From NCBI RefSeq assembly GCF_009674565.1, contig NZ_WKJL01000002.1, positions 62,001-126,000 on the forward strand: a stretch of 64,000 bases of DNA, written 5' to 3'. Source of the DNA: Duganella aquatilis (lineage in GTDB: Bacteria > Pseudomonadota > Gammaproteobacteria > Burkholderiales > Burkholderiaceae_D). Both the position numbers and the translations under genes were made by a program. Shown one piece after another: positions 1 through 9,636 of this stretch (position 1 is its first letter; the number at the start of each line of letters is the position of its first letter). Under the pieces are notes generated by a model that saw only the letters and a program-made list of their open reading frames with translations, was not told the DNA's origin and did no database searches.

Positions 1-278
1 TCCGAGCGCAGTATCCAGCGGCTGCCGTCTTCGGCCAGGCCCGCCAGTTCCAGCGTCACGGTGATCTCTTCCAGCAGCAGCACTTCCTTGAAGTACGCGA
101 TTTCATCCTTCATCACCACCGGGCCGATCTTCAGCCGCATGAACTCGCGCATCGGGAAGCCATGCTCCGACAGGAACAGCATGCGCACATCGCCGGACTT
201 GTCGAGGAAAGCCGTGTTGCGCATATGGCTGTTGAAGTCCATATCGCCCCAGCCGGCCATCAGTTTTTTCGAAAACAT
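1..278 (-). CDS. Acyl-CoA thioesterase-like hotdog protein (3' end cut by the window)
   Basis: The start codon is the ATG at 276-278, one base after the stop of the upstream M20 gene. Translation runs off the left edge after 92 codons, so the C-terminus is missing. Residues 10-21 read WGDMDFNSHMRN, which matches the active-site region of 4-hydroxybenzoyl-CoA/YbgC-type hotdog thioesterases (Asp14 is the likely catalytic acid, followed by N-x-H and a helix). Such enzymes hydrolyse acyl-CoA or acyl-ACP thioesters in the cytoplasm. It is the last visible gene of the puuD operon. A thioesterase has no standard role in urate breakdown, so its substrate here is unknown. The fold assignment is fairly secure and the function is not. 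Confidence 0.8.
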   Translation of the reverse strand, partial: MFSKKLMAGWGDMDFNSHMRNTAFLDKSGDVRMLFLSEHGFPMREFMRLKIGPVVMKDEIAYFKEVLLLEEITVTLELAGLAEDGSRWILRS

Positions 279-279
279 C

Positions 280-1506
280 TTACGCTCCAAGGAAATCGAA
301 TAAGGTGGATGCTACCACCTTGGTCGCCTTGCGCAGGTCTTCGAGGTTGAGGCGTTCATCGGCCTTCTTGGCGTTCGATTCCGGCACCGTGCGCGGGCCG
401 GCGCCGTACAGCACCGCCGGGATGCCATGTTCGCCGTACAGGCGCGCATCGGCGTACAACGGCGTGCCTTGCGCCGGGATCTTCTCGCCGATGAAGGTTT
501 CGGCGTTCTGCTGGATGCTGGCCACCAGCTTCTCCGTGCCCGGCCGCTCGCGCAGCGCGTGCGACAGCAGCAGGCGCTTGATCTCCAGCGTGATGCCGGG
601 CACGCCCTGCACCGCCGCTTCGATCAGCGCGCGCACGTGCGCCTCCACCGCCACCGGATCTTCTTCCGGGATCATGCGGCGGTCCATCTTCAGCGTCACC
701 TTGCCCGGCACCACGTTGGTGTTGGTGCCGCCGTCGATGCGGCCCACCAGCATGGTCGGCGAATCGATGCCGGCGATCTTCGACTTGATCTTCTTCAGTT
801 CCGGCAGCTCGCCGTAGATGGCATTCAGGATGCGCGTGGCCGCCTGCAAGGCGTCGTGGCCCGTCTCAGGCATCGCGCCGTGGCCGGACTTGCCGTGCAC
901 CGTCACCTCCAGTTGCAGGCAGGCGTTGTGCGCGGTGACGATGTTGTAGCTGAAGCCCGCCGCGATCACGTAATCCGGCTTGGTCAGCTTCTGCTCCAGC
1001 AGCCAGCCTGGCCCCAGCAGACCGCCGAACTCCTCGTCATAGGTGAAGTGCAGTTCCAGCCCACCCTTCAGCGGCACGCCCAGCGCCTCCAGCGCGCGCG
1101 TGGCAAAGATGTAGGTGGCGAAGTCGCACTTGGACACCGCCGCCGCGCGGCCATAGATATAGCCCTTGTCGACCACACCGCCATACGGTGGATAGGTCCA
1201 GTTGTCACCTGGCGGCACCACGTCGCCATGCGCATTCAGCGCAATGGTCGGGCCGCCGTCCGCATACGGGCGGCGCACGATCAGGTTGGTGATGCTCTCC
1301 ATGCCGTAGTCGCGCACTTCCTGCTGCGGCACGGCGTGCTTTTCGGCGGTCCAGCCGTAAGCCTTGACCAGATCGGCCACCATGTCCGCGTGCGGCGCGT
1401 TATTGCCCGGCGGCGTATCGGTCGGCACGCGCAGCAGCTGTTGCAGCACGCCGACCTCCTCGTCGAAGTGTGCGTCGATCCATTCGGCCAGTTTTTGCTT
1501 GGTCAT
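280..1506 (-). CDS. M20-family metallohydrolase-like protein with altered metal-site residues
   Basis: This 408-residue protein has the M20/ArgE/DapE layout: an N-terminal catalytic half, a dimerisation insert (GKSGHGA near 205-211) and a C-terminal catalytic half. His93 and Asp95 (NAHGDVVPP) and Glu158-Glu159 (TYDEEFGG) are present. The usual bridging Asp of the GRGxxDxK motif is Val124 (YGRAAAVSK), the second carboxylate ligand near 184 reads AAGFS, and the C-terminal His ligand position is Lys380 (SNAKKADE). It may therefore bind one metal, use other ligands, or be inactive. SD AAGGA sits 7 bases before the ATG. It lies 11 bases after puuD in the same operon, so a ureide or carbamoyl substrate from purine breakdown is plausible but inferred. 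Confidence 0.85.
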   Translation of the reverse strand: MTKQKLAEWIDAHFDEEVGVLQQLLRVPTDTPPGNNAPHADMVADLVKAYGWTAEKHAVPQQEVRDYGMESITNLIVRRPYADGGPTIALNAHGDVVPPGDNWTYPPYGGVVDKGYIYGRAAAVSKCDFATYIFATRALEALGVPLKGGLELHFTYDEEFGGLLGPGWLLEQKLTKPDYVIAAGFSYNIVTAHNACLQLEVTVHGKSGHGAMPETGHDALQAATRILNAIYGELPELKKIKSKIAGIDSPTMLVGRIDGGTNTNVVPGKVTLKMDRRMIPEEDPVAVEAHVRALIEAAVQGVPGITLEIKRLLLSHALRERPGTEKLVASIQQNAETFIGEKIPAQGTPLYADARLYGEHGIPAVLYGAGPRTVPESNAKKADERLNLEDLRKATKVVASTLFDFLGA

Positions 1507-1517
1507 TACTCATTCCT

Positions 1518-2726
1518 TCATTGTGCGCCGGACTCGTACCAGGCCGCGATCTGCGCCCGTTCCGCGTCGGTCATATTGGTCAGGTTAGCCAGCGGCATCG
1601 CCTTGGTCTGCACTACCTGTTTGTAGATTTTTTCCGCGTTCTGGTGGATCTGGTCCGCGCTGTCGAACGTCACGCCCAGCGGCGCCGCCGCGAAGCCGGC
1701 CTGCGTCGGATGCGCCGAGTGGCACGACACGCAGCGCTGCGCGATCACGCCCTGAACCTTGGCGAATGCCGCCGCCGGATCGGCCGCCGGCGCCGACGCC
1801 ACAGGCTTGGGCGGCGCGATCGCCACCGCCACGCCGGCCAGCAGCGCCACGCCGATGGCCGGATAGCGCCACTCCACGCGGCCTTTGTGGCGCAGGTTGA
1901 AGAAGTGGCGAATGAACACGCCGGCCGCCATGATAAACGCCAGCACCAGCCACGCGCGGTCGTTCCGGTACGTCATCGCATAGTGGTTGCTGATCATGAT
2001 GAACAGCACCGGCAACGTGAAGTAGTTATTGTGGACGCTGCGCTGCTTGGCCTTCTGTCCATGGACAGGATCGGGCAGGCGGCCCTGCGACATCGCATCG
2101 ACCATCTTGCGCTGGCCCGGAATAATCAGCATCAGCACATTGCCGACCATGATGGTGCCGATCAGCGCACCGACGTGGATGTAGGCCGCGCGGCCGCTCA
2201 GCACATGCGTCAGCCCATACGCCGCGCCGACGATCAGCGCAAACACCACCACGCCGAACCACAGGTCATGCTTGCCCAGCGGCGAACGGCACAGCAGGTC
2301 GTACACCGTCCAGCCAATCACCAGCGTGCCGATGCCGATGCCGACCGCCTGCAGGCTGCTGATGTCCGCCACCGACTTATCGATCATCATCGCCTGCGCG
2401 TTGAAGTAGTAGGCGATGGTCAGCAGCGCGATGCCGGACAGCCAGGTGGAATACGCTTCCCATTTAAACCAGTGCAGGTCCTTCGGCAGCTCGGCCGGCG
2501 CCACCAGGTATTTTTGCGGATTGTAGAAGCCACCGCCGTGCACCGCCCACAGCTCGCCCGACACGCCCTTCTTCGCCAGGTCCGATCCCGGCGCCGGCGG
2601 ACGAATCGAATTGTCCAGCCACACAAAATAGAAGGAAGCGCCAATCCAGGCGATGCCCGTAATGATGTGCAGCCAGCGAACAATGAGATTGAGCCACTCA
2701 AGGCCGTACGGGATCAGATATTCCAT
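1518..2726 (-). CDS. puuD: Urate oxidase PuuD, membrane protein with C-terminal cytochrome c domain
   Basis: PuuD oxidises urate to 5-hydroxyisourate in the inner membrane and passes the electrons to its own cytochrome c domain instead of making peroxide. The 402-residue protein has about eight hydrophobic segments over residues 10-310 with conserved N-terminal motifs (WLHIITGIAWIGASFYFVW lies in the first helix). A Pro/Ala linker follows, then a haem domain with CVSCH (Cys332, Cys335, His336) and a candidate axial Met377 (KAMPL). Length and architecture match the PuuD family. It is the first gene of a minus-strand operon with the M20 protein and the thioesterase, and diverges from a LysR regulator at 2854. 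No clear SD is visible before the ATG. Confidence 0.95.
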   Translation of the reverse strand: MEYLIPYGLEWLNLIVRWLHIITGIAWIGASFYFVWLDNSIRPPAPGSDLAKKGVSGELWAVHGGGFYNPQKYLVAPAELPKDLHWFKWEAYSTWLSGIALLTIAYYFNAQAMMIDKSVADISSLQAVGIGIGTLVIGWTVYDLLCRSPLGKHDLWFGVVVFALIVGAAYGLTHVLSGRAAYIHVGALIGTIMVGNVLMLIIPGQRKMVDAMSQGRLPDPVHGQKAKQRSVHNNYFTLPVLFIMISNHYAMTYRNDRAWLVLAFIMAAGVFIRHFFNLRHKGRVEWRYPAIGVALLAGVAVAIAPPKPVASAPAADPAAAFAKVQGVIAQRCVSCHSAHPTQAGFAAAPLGVTFDSADQIHQNAEKIYKQVVQTKAMPLANLTNMTDAERAQIAAWYESGAQ

Positions 2727-2853
2727 GTATGTGGTCAGGTTATAGATGTGGCTAATTTACAGAAGATAAACGGATTTGATTCCTGCTACATGAACATTAG
2801 AGTATATTAGACATATCCAATCCCGTATAAACCGCTTCATAAACACCCTGCCC
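2727..2853. promoter_or_regulatory. Divergent promoter region between puuD and the LysR gene
   Basis: This AT-rich 127-base spacer separates two divergent genes. It contains ATATTAGACATAT (near 2804-2816), an ATAT-N5-ATAT dyad that fits the loose T-N11-A form of a LysR box. Placement of a LysR gene next to its divergent target is typical of the family. No -35/-10 pair could be fixed with confidence. Confidence 0.35.
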
Positions 2854-3792
2854 ATGTCCGCTTTGCCGCAACACCTGGACCTTCACCTGATCCGCATCCT
2901 GTACCTGCTGCTGGTCGAGAAGAACGTCTCCCGCGTCGCCCTGAAACTGAATCAGCCGCAGCCCTCCATCTCCGCCTCGCTGCGCAAGCTGCGCGAGCTG
3001 ACCGGCGATCCGCTTTTGGTGCGCGGCGCGCGCGGCATGGTGCCGACCCAGCACGGCGAGAGCCTGCTTGCACCAGCAAAGCGCATTCTGGACGAAACCG
3101 AGAACCTGTTCCTGAAGAAGGCACCTTTCGTGCCACAGGAAGAAGCGCGCACCTTCCACGTCGCCGCGCCGGACTATCTGGACAGCCAGTTCCTGCCCAA
3201 CCTGGTGGCGCTGCTGCGCCGTGGCTCGCCCAACAGCCGCATCAAGATCCACAGCCTGGGTGCGGGCGTCGACTACGTGCGCCTGCTGTCGGATGGCGAC
3301 ATGGACCTGGTCATCGCCAACTGGGACGAGCCGCCCGAGCATCTGCACATGTCCAAGCTGTTCGAAGACCCGATTATCTGCGTCATGCGCGCCGACTGCC
3401 CGTATGCGCTGCGCACCGACAGCGACAAGATGACGATGGACGACTACCTCACGCTGCCGCACGTGGCGCCGACGCAGATCCTGCCCGGCTACATGGGCGT
3501 CATCGACGACTACCTGGAGCGCCAGGGCCTGCAGCGCAACGTGGTGGTGGAATCGGCCTACTTCGGCCTGATCCCCAGCATGCTGGCGCAGACCGACCTG
3601 GTGCTGACCACCGGCAGCCAGTTCGTGCACTACTACGAAAAGCAGATGTCGCTGAAGCGCTACACGGTGCCGGTCAAGTTCCCGCCGATGCGCTTCTACC
3701 AGCTGTGGCACGAGCGCGTGCACCAGGCGCCGGAACACAAATGGCTGCGCGAGCAGGTGTCGGCGGCGGCCAAGGCGCTGACGCAGAAGTAA
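2854..3792 (+). CDS. LysR-family regulator, probable activator of puuD
   Basis: The 312-residue protein has an N-terminal winged helix (about residues 8-67; NQPQPSISASLRKLRELTG is the recognition region). A periplasmic-binding-type effector domain follows (about 95-305). The start SALPQHLDLHLIRIL and the VRG.RGMVPTQHGE stretch resemble the NodD/LinR-like branch. It is divergent from puuD and directly upstream of the uraD-allC fusion on the same strand (68 bases). The likely role is control of urate catabolism in response to a purine intermediate. That assignment rests on position only. Confidence 0.92.
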   Translation: MSALPQHLDLHLIRILYLLLVEKNVSRVALKLNQPQPSISASLRKLRELTGDPLLVRGARGMVPTQHGESLLAPAKRILDETENLFLKKAPFVPQEEARTFHVAAPDYLDSQFLPNLVALLRRGSPNSRIKIHSLGAGVDYVRLLSDGDMDLVIANWDEPPEHLHMSKLFEDPIICVMRADCPYALRTDSDKMTMDDYLTLPHVAPTQILPGYMGVIDDYLERQGLQRNVVVESAYFGLIPSMLAQTDLVLTTGSQFVHYYEKQMSLKRYTVPVKFPPMRFYQLWHERVHQAPEHKWLREQVSAAAKALTQK

Positions 3793-3860
3793 GCGCAGCC
3801 ATATAAACCGTACCGCATACCGCATATATCGCAGCGGTGCTGAGGCGTTATGATGGAGCC

Positions 3861-5612
3861 ATGATGACCACACTCCCTGAACTGAACAGCTGCGACAGCG
3901 CCACCTTCGTCGATCGCCTGCGCGGCATCTACGAGCACTCGCCATGGATACCGGAACGCGCCGCCGCCCAGCGCCCGTTCGCCAGCGTCACCGCGCTGAA
4001 GCTGGCCTTGCAGGCCGTGGTCAGCACCGCCACGCTGGATGAACAACTGGGCCTGATCCGCGCCCACCCGGAACTGGCCGGCAAGGCCGCCGTGGCCGGC
4101 CAGCTGACGGCGGAATCGACCAGCGAACAGGCCAAGTCCGGACTACACCTGTGCAGCGCCGAGGAATTCGCCACGCTGCACCAGCTGAATGCCGATTACA
4201 ACGCCAAATTCGGCTTCCCCTTCATCCTCGCCGTCAAAGGCCCGACCGGCCAGGGGCTGACGCGCCAGGCCGTCATCGCCGCCTTCTCGCGCCGTCTGAA
4301 AAACCAGCGCGCCGACGAAATCGCCGAATGCCTCCGCCAGATCAAGCGTATCGCCGAAATCCGCCTCAACGACCTGCTGGCCGTACAGCTGGAATTCGGC
4401 CCCGCCATCATGCAATGGTCCGAAACACTGGCCGCATGGAGCGACGACCAGGACGGCTTGACCTGCGCCTACATGACGCCCGCCCACCGCCAGACCGCCG
4501 CCCAGCTGCTGGACTGGATGCGCGAAGCCGGCATGGACGCGCACATTGACGCCGTCGGCAACGTGGTCGGCGTCTACCGCTCCGCCACGCCGGACGCCAG
4601 GACGCTGATGACCGGCTCGCACTACGACACCGTCCGCAATGGCGGCAAGTACGACGGCCGCCTCGGCATCCTGCTGCCGATCGCCATCGTGCGCCATCTG
4701 CACCAGCGCGGCGAGCAGCTGCCGTTCAACCTGGAGGTTATCGGCTTTGCGGAAGAAGAAGGCGTGCGCTTCAAGAGCACCTTCCTGGGCAGCACCGCCA
4801 TCACCGGCCACTTCGACCTGTCGCTGCTGGACCAGACCGACGCCGATGGCGTCAGCATGCGCGATGCGTTGCTGGCCGCAGGCCATGACGTTGCCCGCAT
4901 TCCCGCCATCGCCCGCAATCCTGCCGACCTGCTGGGTTTTGTGGAAGTCCATATCGAACAAGGGCCGGTGCTGCTGGAACGCGACCTGCCGCTGGGCGTG
5001 GTCACCGCGATTGCCGGCAGTTCGCGCTACCTGGTCGACCTTGCCGGCCTGGCCAGCCACGCCGGCACTACGCCCATGACCATGCGCAAGGACGCCGCCG
5101 CAGCAGCCGCCGAAATCGTGCTGCTGGTCGAACAGCGCTGCGCGCAGGCGCCATCGCTGGTCGGCACCGTCGGCCAGCTGCAAGTGCCGGGCGGCTCGGT
5201 CAACGTGATTCCCGGCGCCTGCAAGCTGTCGCTGGACATCCGCGCCGCCGATGACGCCGTGCGCAAGGCCGCCGTCAAGGATATAGTGGACGGCATCGCC
5301 GCCATCTGCGCACGCCGACAGATCGAATGCAGTCTTCAGCAGATCGTCGACGCCTCCGCCGCGCCATGTGCGCCGCGCCTGATGCAGCAGTTCGGCGACA
5401 CCATCGAACGCGCTAACGTCCCGCGCTTCGACCTGCTGTCAGGCGCCGGCCACGACGCCATGGCGATGGCCGCCGTCACCGACGTCGCCATGCTGTTCAC
5501 GCGCTGCGGCAACGGCGGCATCAGCCACAATCCGCTGGAGACCATGACGGCCGACGACGCCGACATCGCCGCCCGTGTGCTGCTGGACTTCCTGCGCGCC
5601 TTCAAGGCCTGA
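3861..5612 (+). CDS. uraD: Fusion of OHCU decarboxylase (UraD) and allantoate amidohydrolase
   Basis: From the ATG at 3861 the protein has 583 residues. Residues 9-172 are UraD, which decarboxylates 2-oxo-4-hydroxy-4-carboxy-5-ureidoimidazoline to S-allantoin; EHSPW (26), RAHPELAGK with the presumed catalytic His69, and KFGFPFI are visible. Residues 180-583 are an M20-type allantoate amidohydrolase. Its candidate ligands are His254 (GSHYDTV), Asp265 (KYDGRLG), Glu300 (AEEEGVRF), His364 (VHIEQG) and His556 (GISHNPLE). The two enzymes flank the allantoinase step. GGAG at 3854-3857 favours ATG 3861 or 3864 over the in-frame GTG at 3837. The 3' end overlaps the convergent TPR gene by 11 bases. 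Confidence 0.93.
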   Translation: MMTTLPELNSCDSATFVDRLRGIYEHSPWIPERAAAQRPFASVTALKLALQAVVSTATLDEQLGLIRAHPELAGKAAVAGQLTAESTSEQAKSGLHLCSAEEFATLHQLNADYNAKFGFPFILAVKGPTGQGLTRQAVIAAFSRRLKNQRADEIAECLRQIKRIAEIRLNDLLAVQLEFGPAIMQWSETLAAWSDDQDGLTCAYMTPAHRQTAAQLLDWMREAGMDAHIDAVGNVVGVYRSATPDARTLMTGSHYDTVRNGGKYDGRLGILLPIAIVRHLHQRGEQLPFNLEVIGFAEEEGVRFKSTFLGSTAITGHFDLSLLDQTDADGVSMRDALLAAGHDVARIPAIARNPADLLGFVEVHIEQGPVLLERDLPLGVVTAIAGSSRYLVDLAGLASHAGTTPMTMRKDAAAAAAEIVLLVEQRCAQAPSLVGTVGQLQVPGGSVNVIPGACKLSLDIRAADDAVRKAAVKDIVDGIAAICARRQIECSLQQIVDASAAPCAPRLMQQFGDTIERANVPRFDLLSGAGHDAMAMAAVTDVAMLFTRCGNGGISHNPLETMTADDADIAARVLLDFLRAFKA

Positions 5613-6963
5613 TCGCAACGTCCGCCAGCGCCGCCGCCACCTCGGCGATCACCGGCGTCCAGCCGCCGCCTCGCGGCTGGCGGAACAGGCGCATGGACGG
5701 ATACCACGGCGTGTCGCCACGCTCCGCCATCCAGCGCCAGTCGCAGCGATAGTCCGGCAGCAGCAGCCAGCAGGGCTTGCCCAGCGCGCCGGCCAGATGC
5801 GCCACCGCGGTGTCCACGCTGATCACCAGATCGAGATTGGCGATGACGGCGGCGGTATCGGCAAAATCGCCCAGCCGCGCCGCAATCGGATGCACGAACA
5901 TTCCCGCCGGCGGCGTCAACGCTTCAGCTTCGCCAGCGCCCTTCTGCAAACTGACGAAATGCGCATCAGCGACGGCGGCGAGCGGCGCCAATGACATCAG
6001 CGACGGCAGCGAGCGGTCCGCATCGTTCTCGAAATTCGCATTGCCGCGCCACGCCAGGCCAACGCGCAGCCCTTGCTGCGGCAGCTCGCCGCGCCATTGC
6101 TGCACCAGCGCCGGGTCGGCGCGCAGATACGGCACATCCGCCGGAATGGTCGCCATCTCTGTGCCGAACAATCCCGGCAAGTGCATCGGCCGCGTCCAGT
6201 AATCCCAACCTCCCGGCAGCGCCTCGCCCAGCGCATGAACATGGTCCACGCCAGGCAGTGTGGCGAACAAGCGCCGCAACGCCGGATGGCACACTACCGC
6301 CACCCGCTGGGCGCCGCGCGCCTTGAGCATCGGTGCATAGCGGCAGAAGTGAATCATGTCGCCATGCCCTGCTTCCAGTCCAAGCACGATGGACTTGCCG
6401 TTCAGCGGCTCGCCCTCCCAGAACGGACAATCGAAGGACAGCGGAAAATGATCGAACTGCCAGCGCGCATCCAGCATGTACCAGCCTTCTTCAAAGCGCG
6501 CCTGCCGCAGCAGCAGATAACTGAGATTGAACTGCGCCCGCGCGTGCCCGGGCTCCAAGGCCAGCGCCTGCCGGTAGCAAGCCTCGCCCTCCGGCTCGCG
6601 ATGCGTGCATACCAGCAGCGCGCCAAGCTGGCTCCACGCGGTCGGCGAATCCGGCGCCAGCTCCGCCGCCGCCCGCATCGCCGCTTCCGACTCCGCCAGA
6701 CGCTTTTCCTTGAACAGCAACGCGCCAAGGTTTTGATGCAACTGCGGGTGATCCGGCATCAGCGCAATCGCCTGCCGATAGTGGAACTCCGCCTCCGCCA
6801 CGGCGCCCTGCTGCTCCTTCAGATAACCGAGATTCGCCCGCGCCGCGACATGCAAGGGCTGCAAGGCCAGCGCTTGCAGATAGCATTCCTCGGCGCCGGC
6901 ATAATCGCCGGCGGCCAGGAGGTGATTAGCATCGAGATAGGCTTGTTGAGGGTCGGTGTGCAT
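5602..6963 (-). CDS. TPR protein with glycosyltransferase-9-like C-terminal domain
   Basis: The frame is open further upstream, but the first start giving a normal protein is the ATG at 6961-6963, giving 453 residues. Residues 1-180 hold about five tetratricopeptide repeats (for example ARANLGYLKEQQGAVAEAEF). Residues 200-453 resemble GT9/heptosyltransferase-like domains found behind TPRs, including LGLEAGHGDMIHFCRY and the VISVDTAVAHLAGALGKP motif near the nucleotide-sugar site. Related proteins are implicated in protein or surface glycosylation. It sits 32 bases downstream of the beta-ureidopropionase gene on the same strand, so it may be read through from the pyrimidine operon. I see no biochemical link to that pathway. 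Confidence 0.85.
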   Translation of the reverse strand: MHTDPQQAYLDANHLLAAGDYAGAEECYLQALALQPLHVAARANLGYLKEQQGAVAEAEFHYRQAIALMPDHPQLHQNLGALLFKEKRLAESEAAMRAAAELAPDSPTAWSQLGALLVCTHREPEGEACYRQALALEPGHARAQFNLSYLLLRQARFEEGWYMLDARWQFDHFPLSFDCPFWEGEPLNGKSIVLGLEAGHGDMIHFCRYAPMLKARGAQRVAVVCHPALRRLFATLPGVDHVHALGEALPGGWDYWTRPMHLPGLFGTEMATIPADVPYLRADPALVQQWRGELPQQGLRVGLAWRGNANFENDADRSLPSLMSLAPLAAVADAHFVSLQKGAGEAEALTPPAGMFVHPIAARLGDFADTAAVIANLDLVISVDTAVAHLAGALGKPCWLLLPDYRCDWRWMAERGDTPWYPSMRLFRQPRGGGWTPVIAEVAAALADVAIRP

Positions 6964-6995
6964 GCGCAGAAGTATGCACGCCGACCGGGTGCCGG

Positions 6996-8222
6996 TCAAA
7001 CCACGCGTGCGCGCTCCAGCATGGCGTGCAACAGGACGTTGCAGCCGGCTTCCAGGTGTTCGGCCTTGGCGTCTTCGATTTCGTTGTGGCTGATGCCGTC
7101 CTTGCAAGGCACGAAGATCATGCCGGCCGGCGCCAGGCGCGCGGCGTAGATGGCGTCGTGGCCGGCGCCGGAGACCACGTCCATCGTCGAGTAGCCCAAC
7201 TTGGCGGTGGCGCTGCGCACCGCATCCACGCACTCCGGATGGAACGGGCATGGCGGGTAGTAGGACACGCGCTCGATCGAAATCTTCAAGCCGCTCTCGC
7301 TGCGCGTCTTGTCGATAAAGGCCAGCATCTCCTCGTGCATGGTGTTCAGCAGTTCGTCGTTCACGTTGCGCAGGTCGATGCTGAATTTGACTTCGCCGGG
7401 AATCACGTTGCGGCTGTTCGGGAACACCTGCACCATGCCGACCGTGCCACGACCGTACGGCGGATAGCGGTTGGCGATGGCGACGACTTCCTGCATGATC
7501 CTGGTGGAGACTTGCAGCGCGTCCTTGCGCAGTCCCATCGGCGTTGGCCCGGCGTGGGCCTCCATGCCTGTGACCACGCAGTCGTACCACGACAGGCCCA
7601 TCACAGCCGGCACCACGCCGATCACCTTGTCGGCGTCTTCCAGCACCGGGCCTTGCTCGATATGCGTTTCGAAGTAGGCGCCGATAGGATGGTCGCCCGG
7701 CACTTGCGGGCCCTTGTAGCCGATGCGTTCCAGCTCATCGCCGACGGTTTTGCCATCGACGTCCTTCGCCGCATACGCCGTCTCCAGCGAGAACGCGCCG
7801 CAGAATACGCCGGAGCCCATCATCACCGGCACGAAGCGCGAGCCTTCCTCATTGGTCCAGAAGGCGACTTCGATCGGCGCCTCGGTCTTGATCTTCAAGT
7901 CGTTCAGCGTGCGTACGACTTCCAGGCCGGCCAGCACGCCGTAGTTGCCATCGAACTTGCCGCCGGTGGGCTGCGTGTCGATATGGCTGCCGGTCATCAC
8001 CGGCGGCAGCGCATTGTTGGTGCCGTCGCGGCGCATGAAGACGTTGCCGATCTGGTCGATGGTGATCGACATGCCGGCTTCCTTGCCCCAGCCGACCACC
8101 AGGTCGCGGCCCTGCTTATCGAGATCGGTCAGCGCCAGGCGCTTAACGCCGCCTTTTTCCGTCGCGCCGATCTTTGCCAGTTCCATCAGCGATGCCCACA
8201 GGCGGTCACCATTAATCTTCAT
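6996..8222 (-). CDS. Zn-dependent amidase, probable beta-ureidopropionase
   Basis: This 408-residue hydantoinase/carbamoylase-family amidase would cleave N-carbamoyl-beta-alanine to beta-alanine, CO2 and ammonia, the third step of reductive pyrimidine breakdown. The dinuclear-site motifs are intact: His80 (TGSHIDT), Asp91 (GGKFDGNYG), Glu126 (TNEEGSRF), His187 (ETHIEQGPV) and the C-terminal GISHNE. SD AAGGAG stands 6 bases before the ATG, and the gene starts 10 bases after dihydropyrimidinase. The family also contains allantoate amidohydrolases, and sequence alone does not separate them cleanly. The operon with preT-preA and dihydropyrimidinase makes the pyrimidine substrate much more likely. 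Confidence 0.9.
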   Translation of the reverse strand: MKINGDRLWASLMELAKIGATEKGGVKRLALTDLDKQGRDLVVGWGKEAGMSITIDQIGNVFMRRDGTNNALPPVMTGSHIDTQPTGGKFDGNYGVLAGLEVVRTLNDLKIKTEAPIEVAFWTNEEGSRFVPVMMGSGVFCGAFSLETAYAAKDVDGKTVGDELERIGYKGPQVPGDHPIGAYFETHIEQGPVLEDADKVIGVVPAVMGLSWYDCVVTGMEAHAGPTPMGLRKDALQVSTRIMQEVVAIANRYPPYGRGTVGMVQVFPNSRNVIPGEVKFSIDLRNVNDELLNTMHEEMLAFIDKTRSESGLKISIERVSYYPPCPFHPECVDAVRSATAKLGYSTMDVVSGAGHDAIYAARLAPAGMIFVPCKDGISHNEIEDAKAEHLEAGCNVLLHAMLERARVV

Positions 8223-8232
8223 TTGCTGCTCC

Positions 8233-9636
<1,404 letters not shown>

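Noticed and set aside
6983-6997. Perfect GACCGG-GTG-CCGGTC hairpin between beta-ureidopropionase and the TPR gene
   Set aside because: It has no T-tract on either side and includes part of the stop codon, so it is not called as a terminator.
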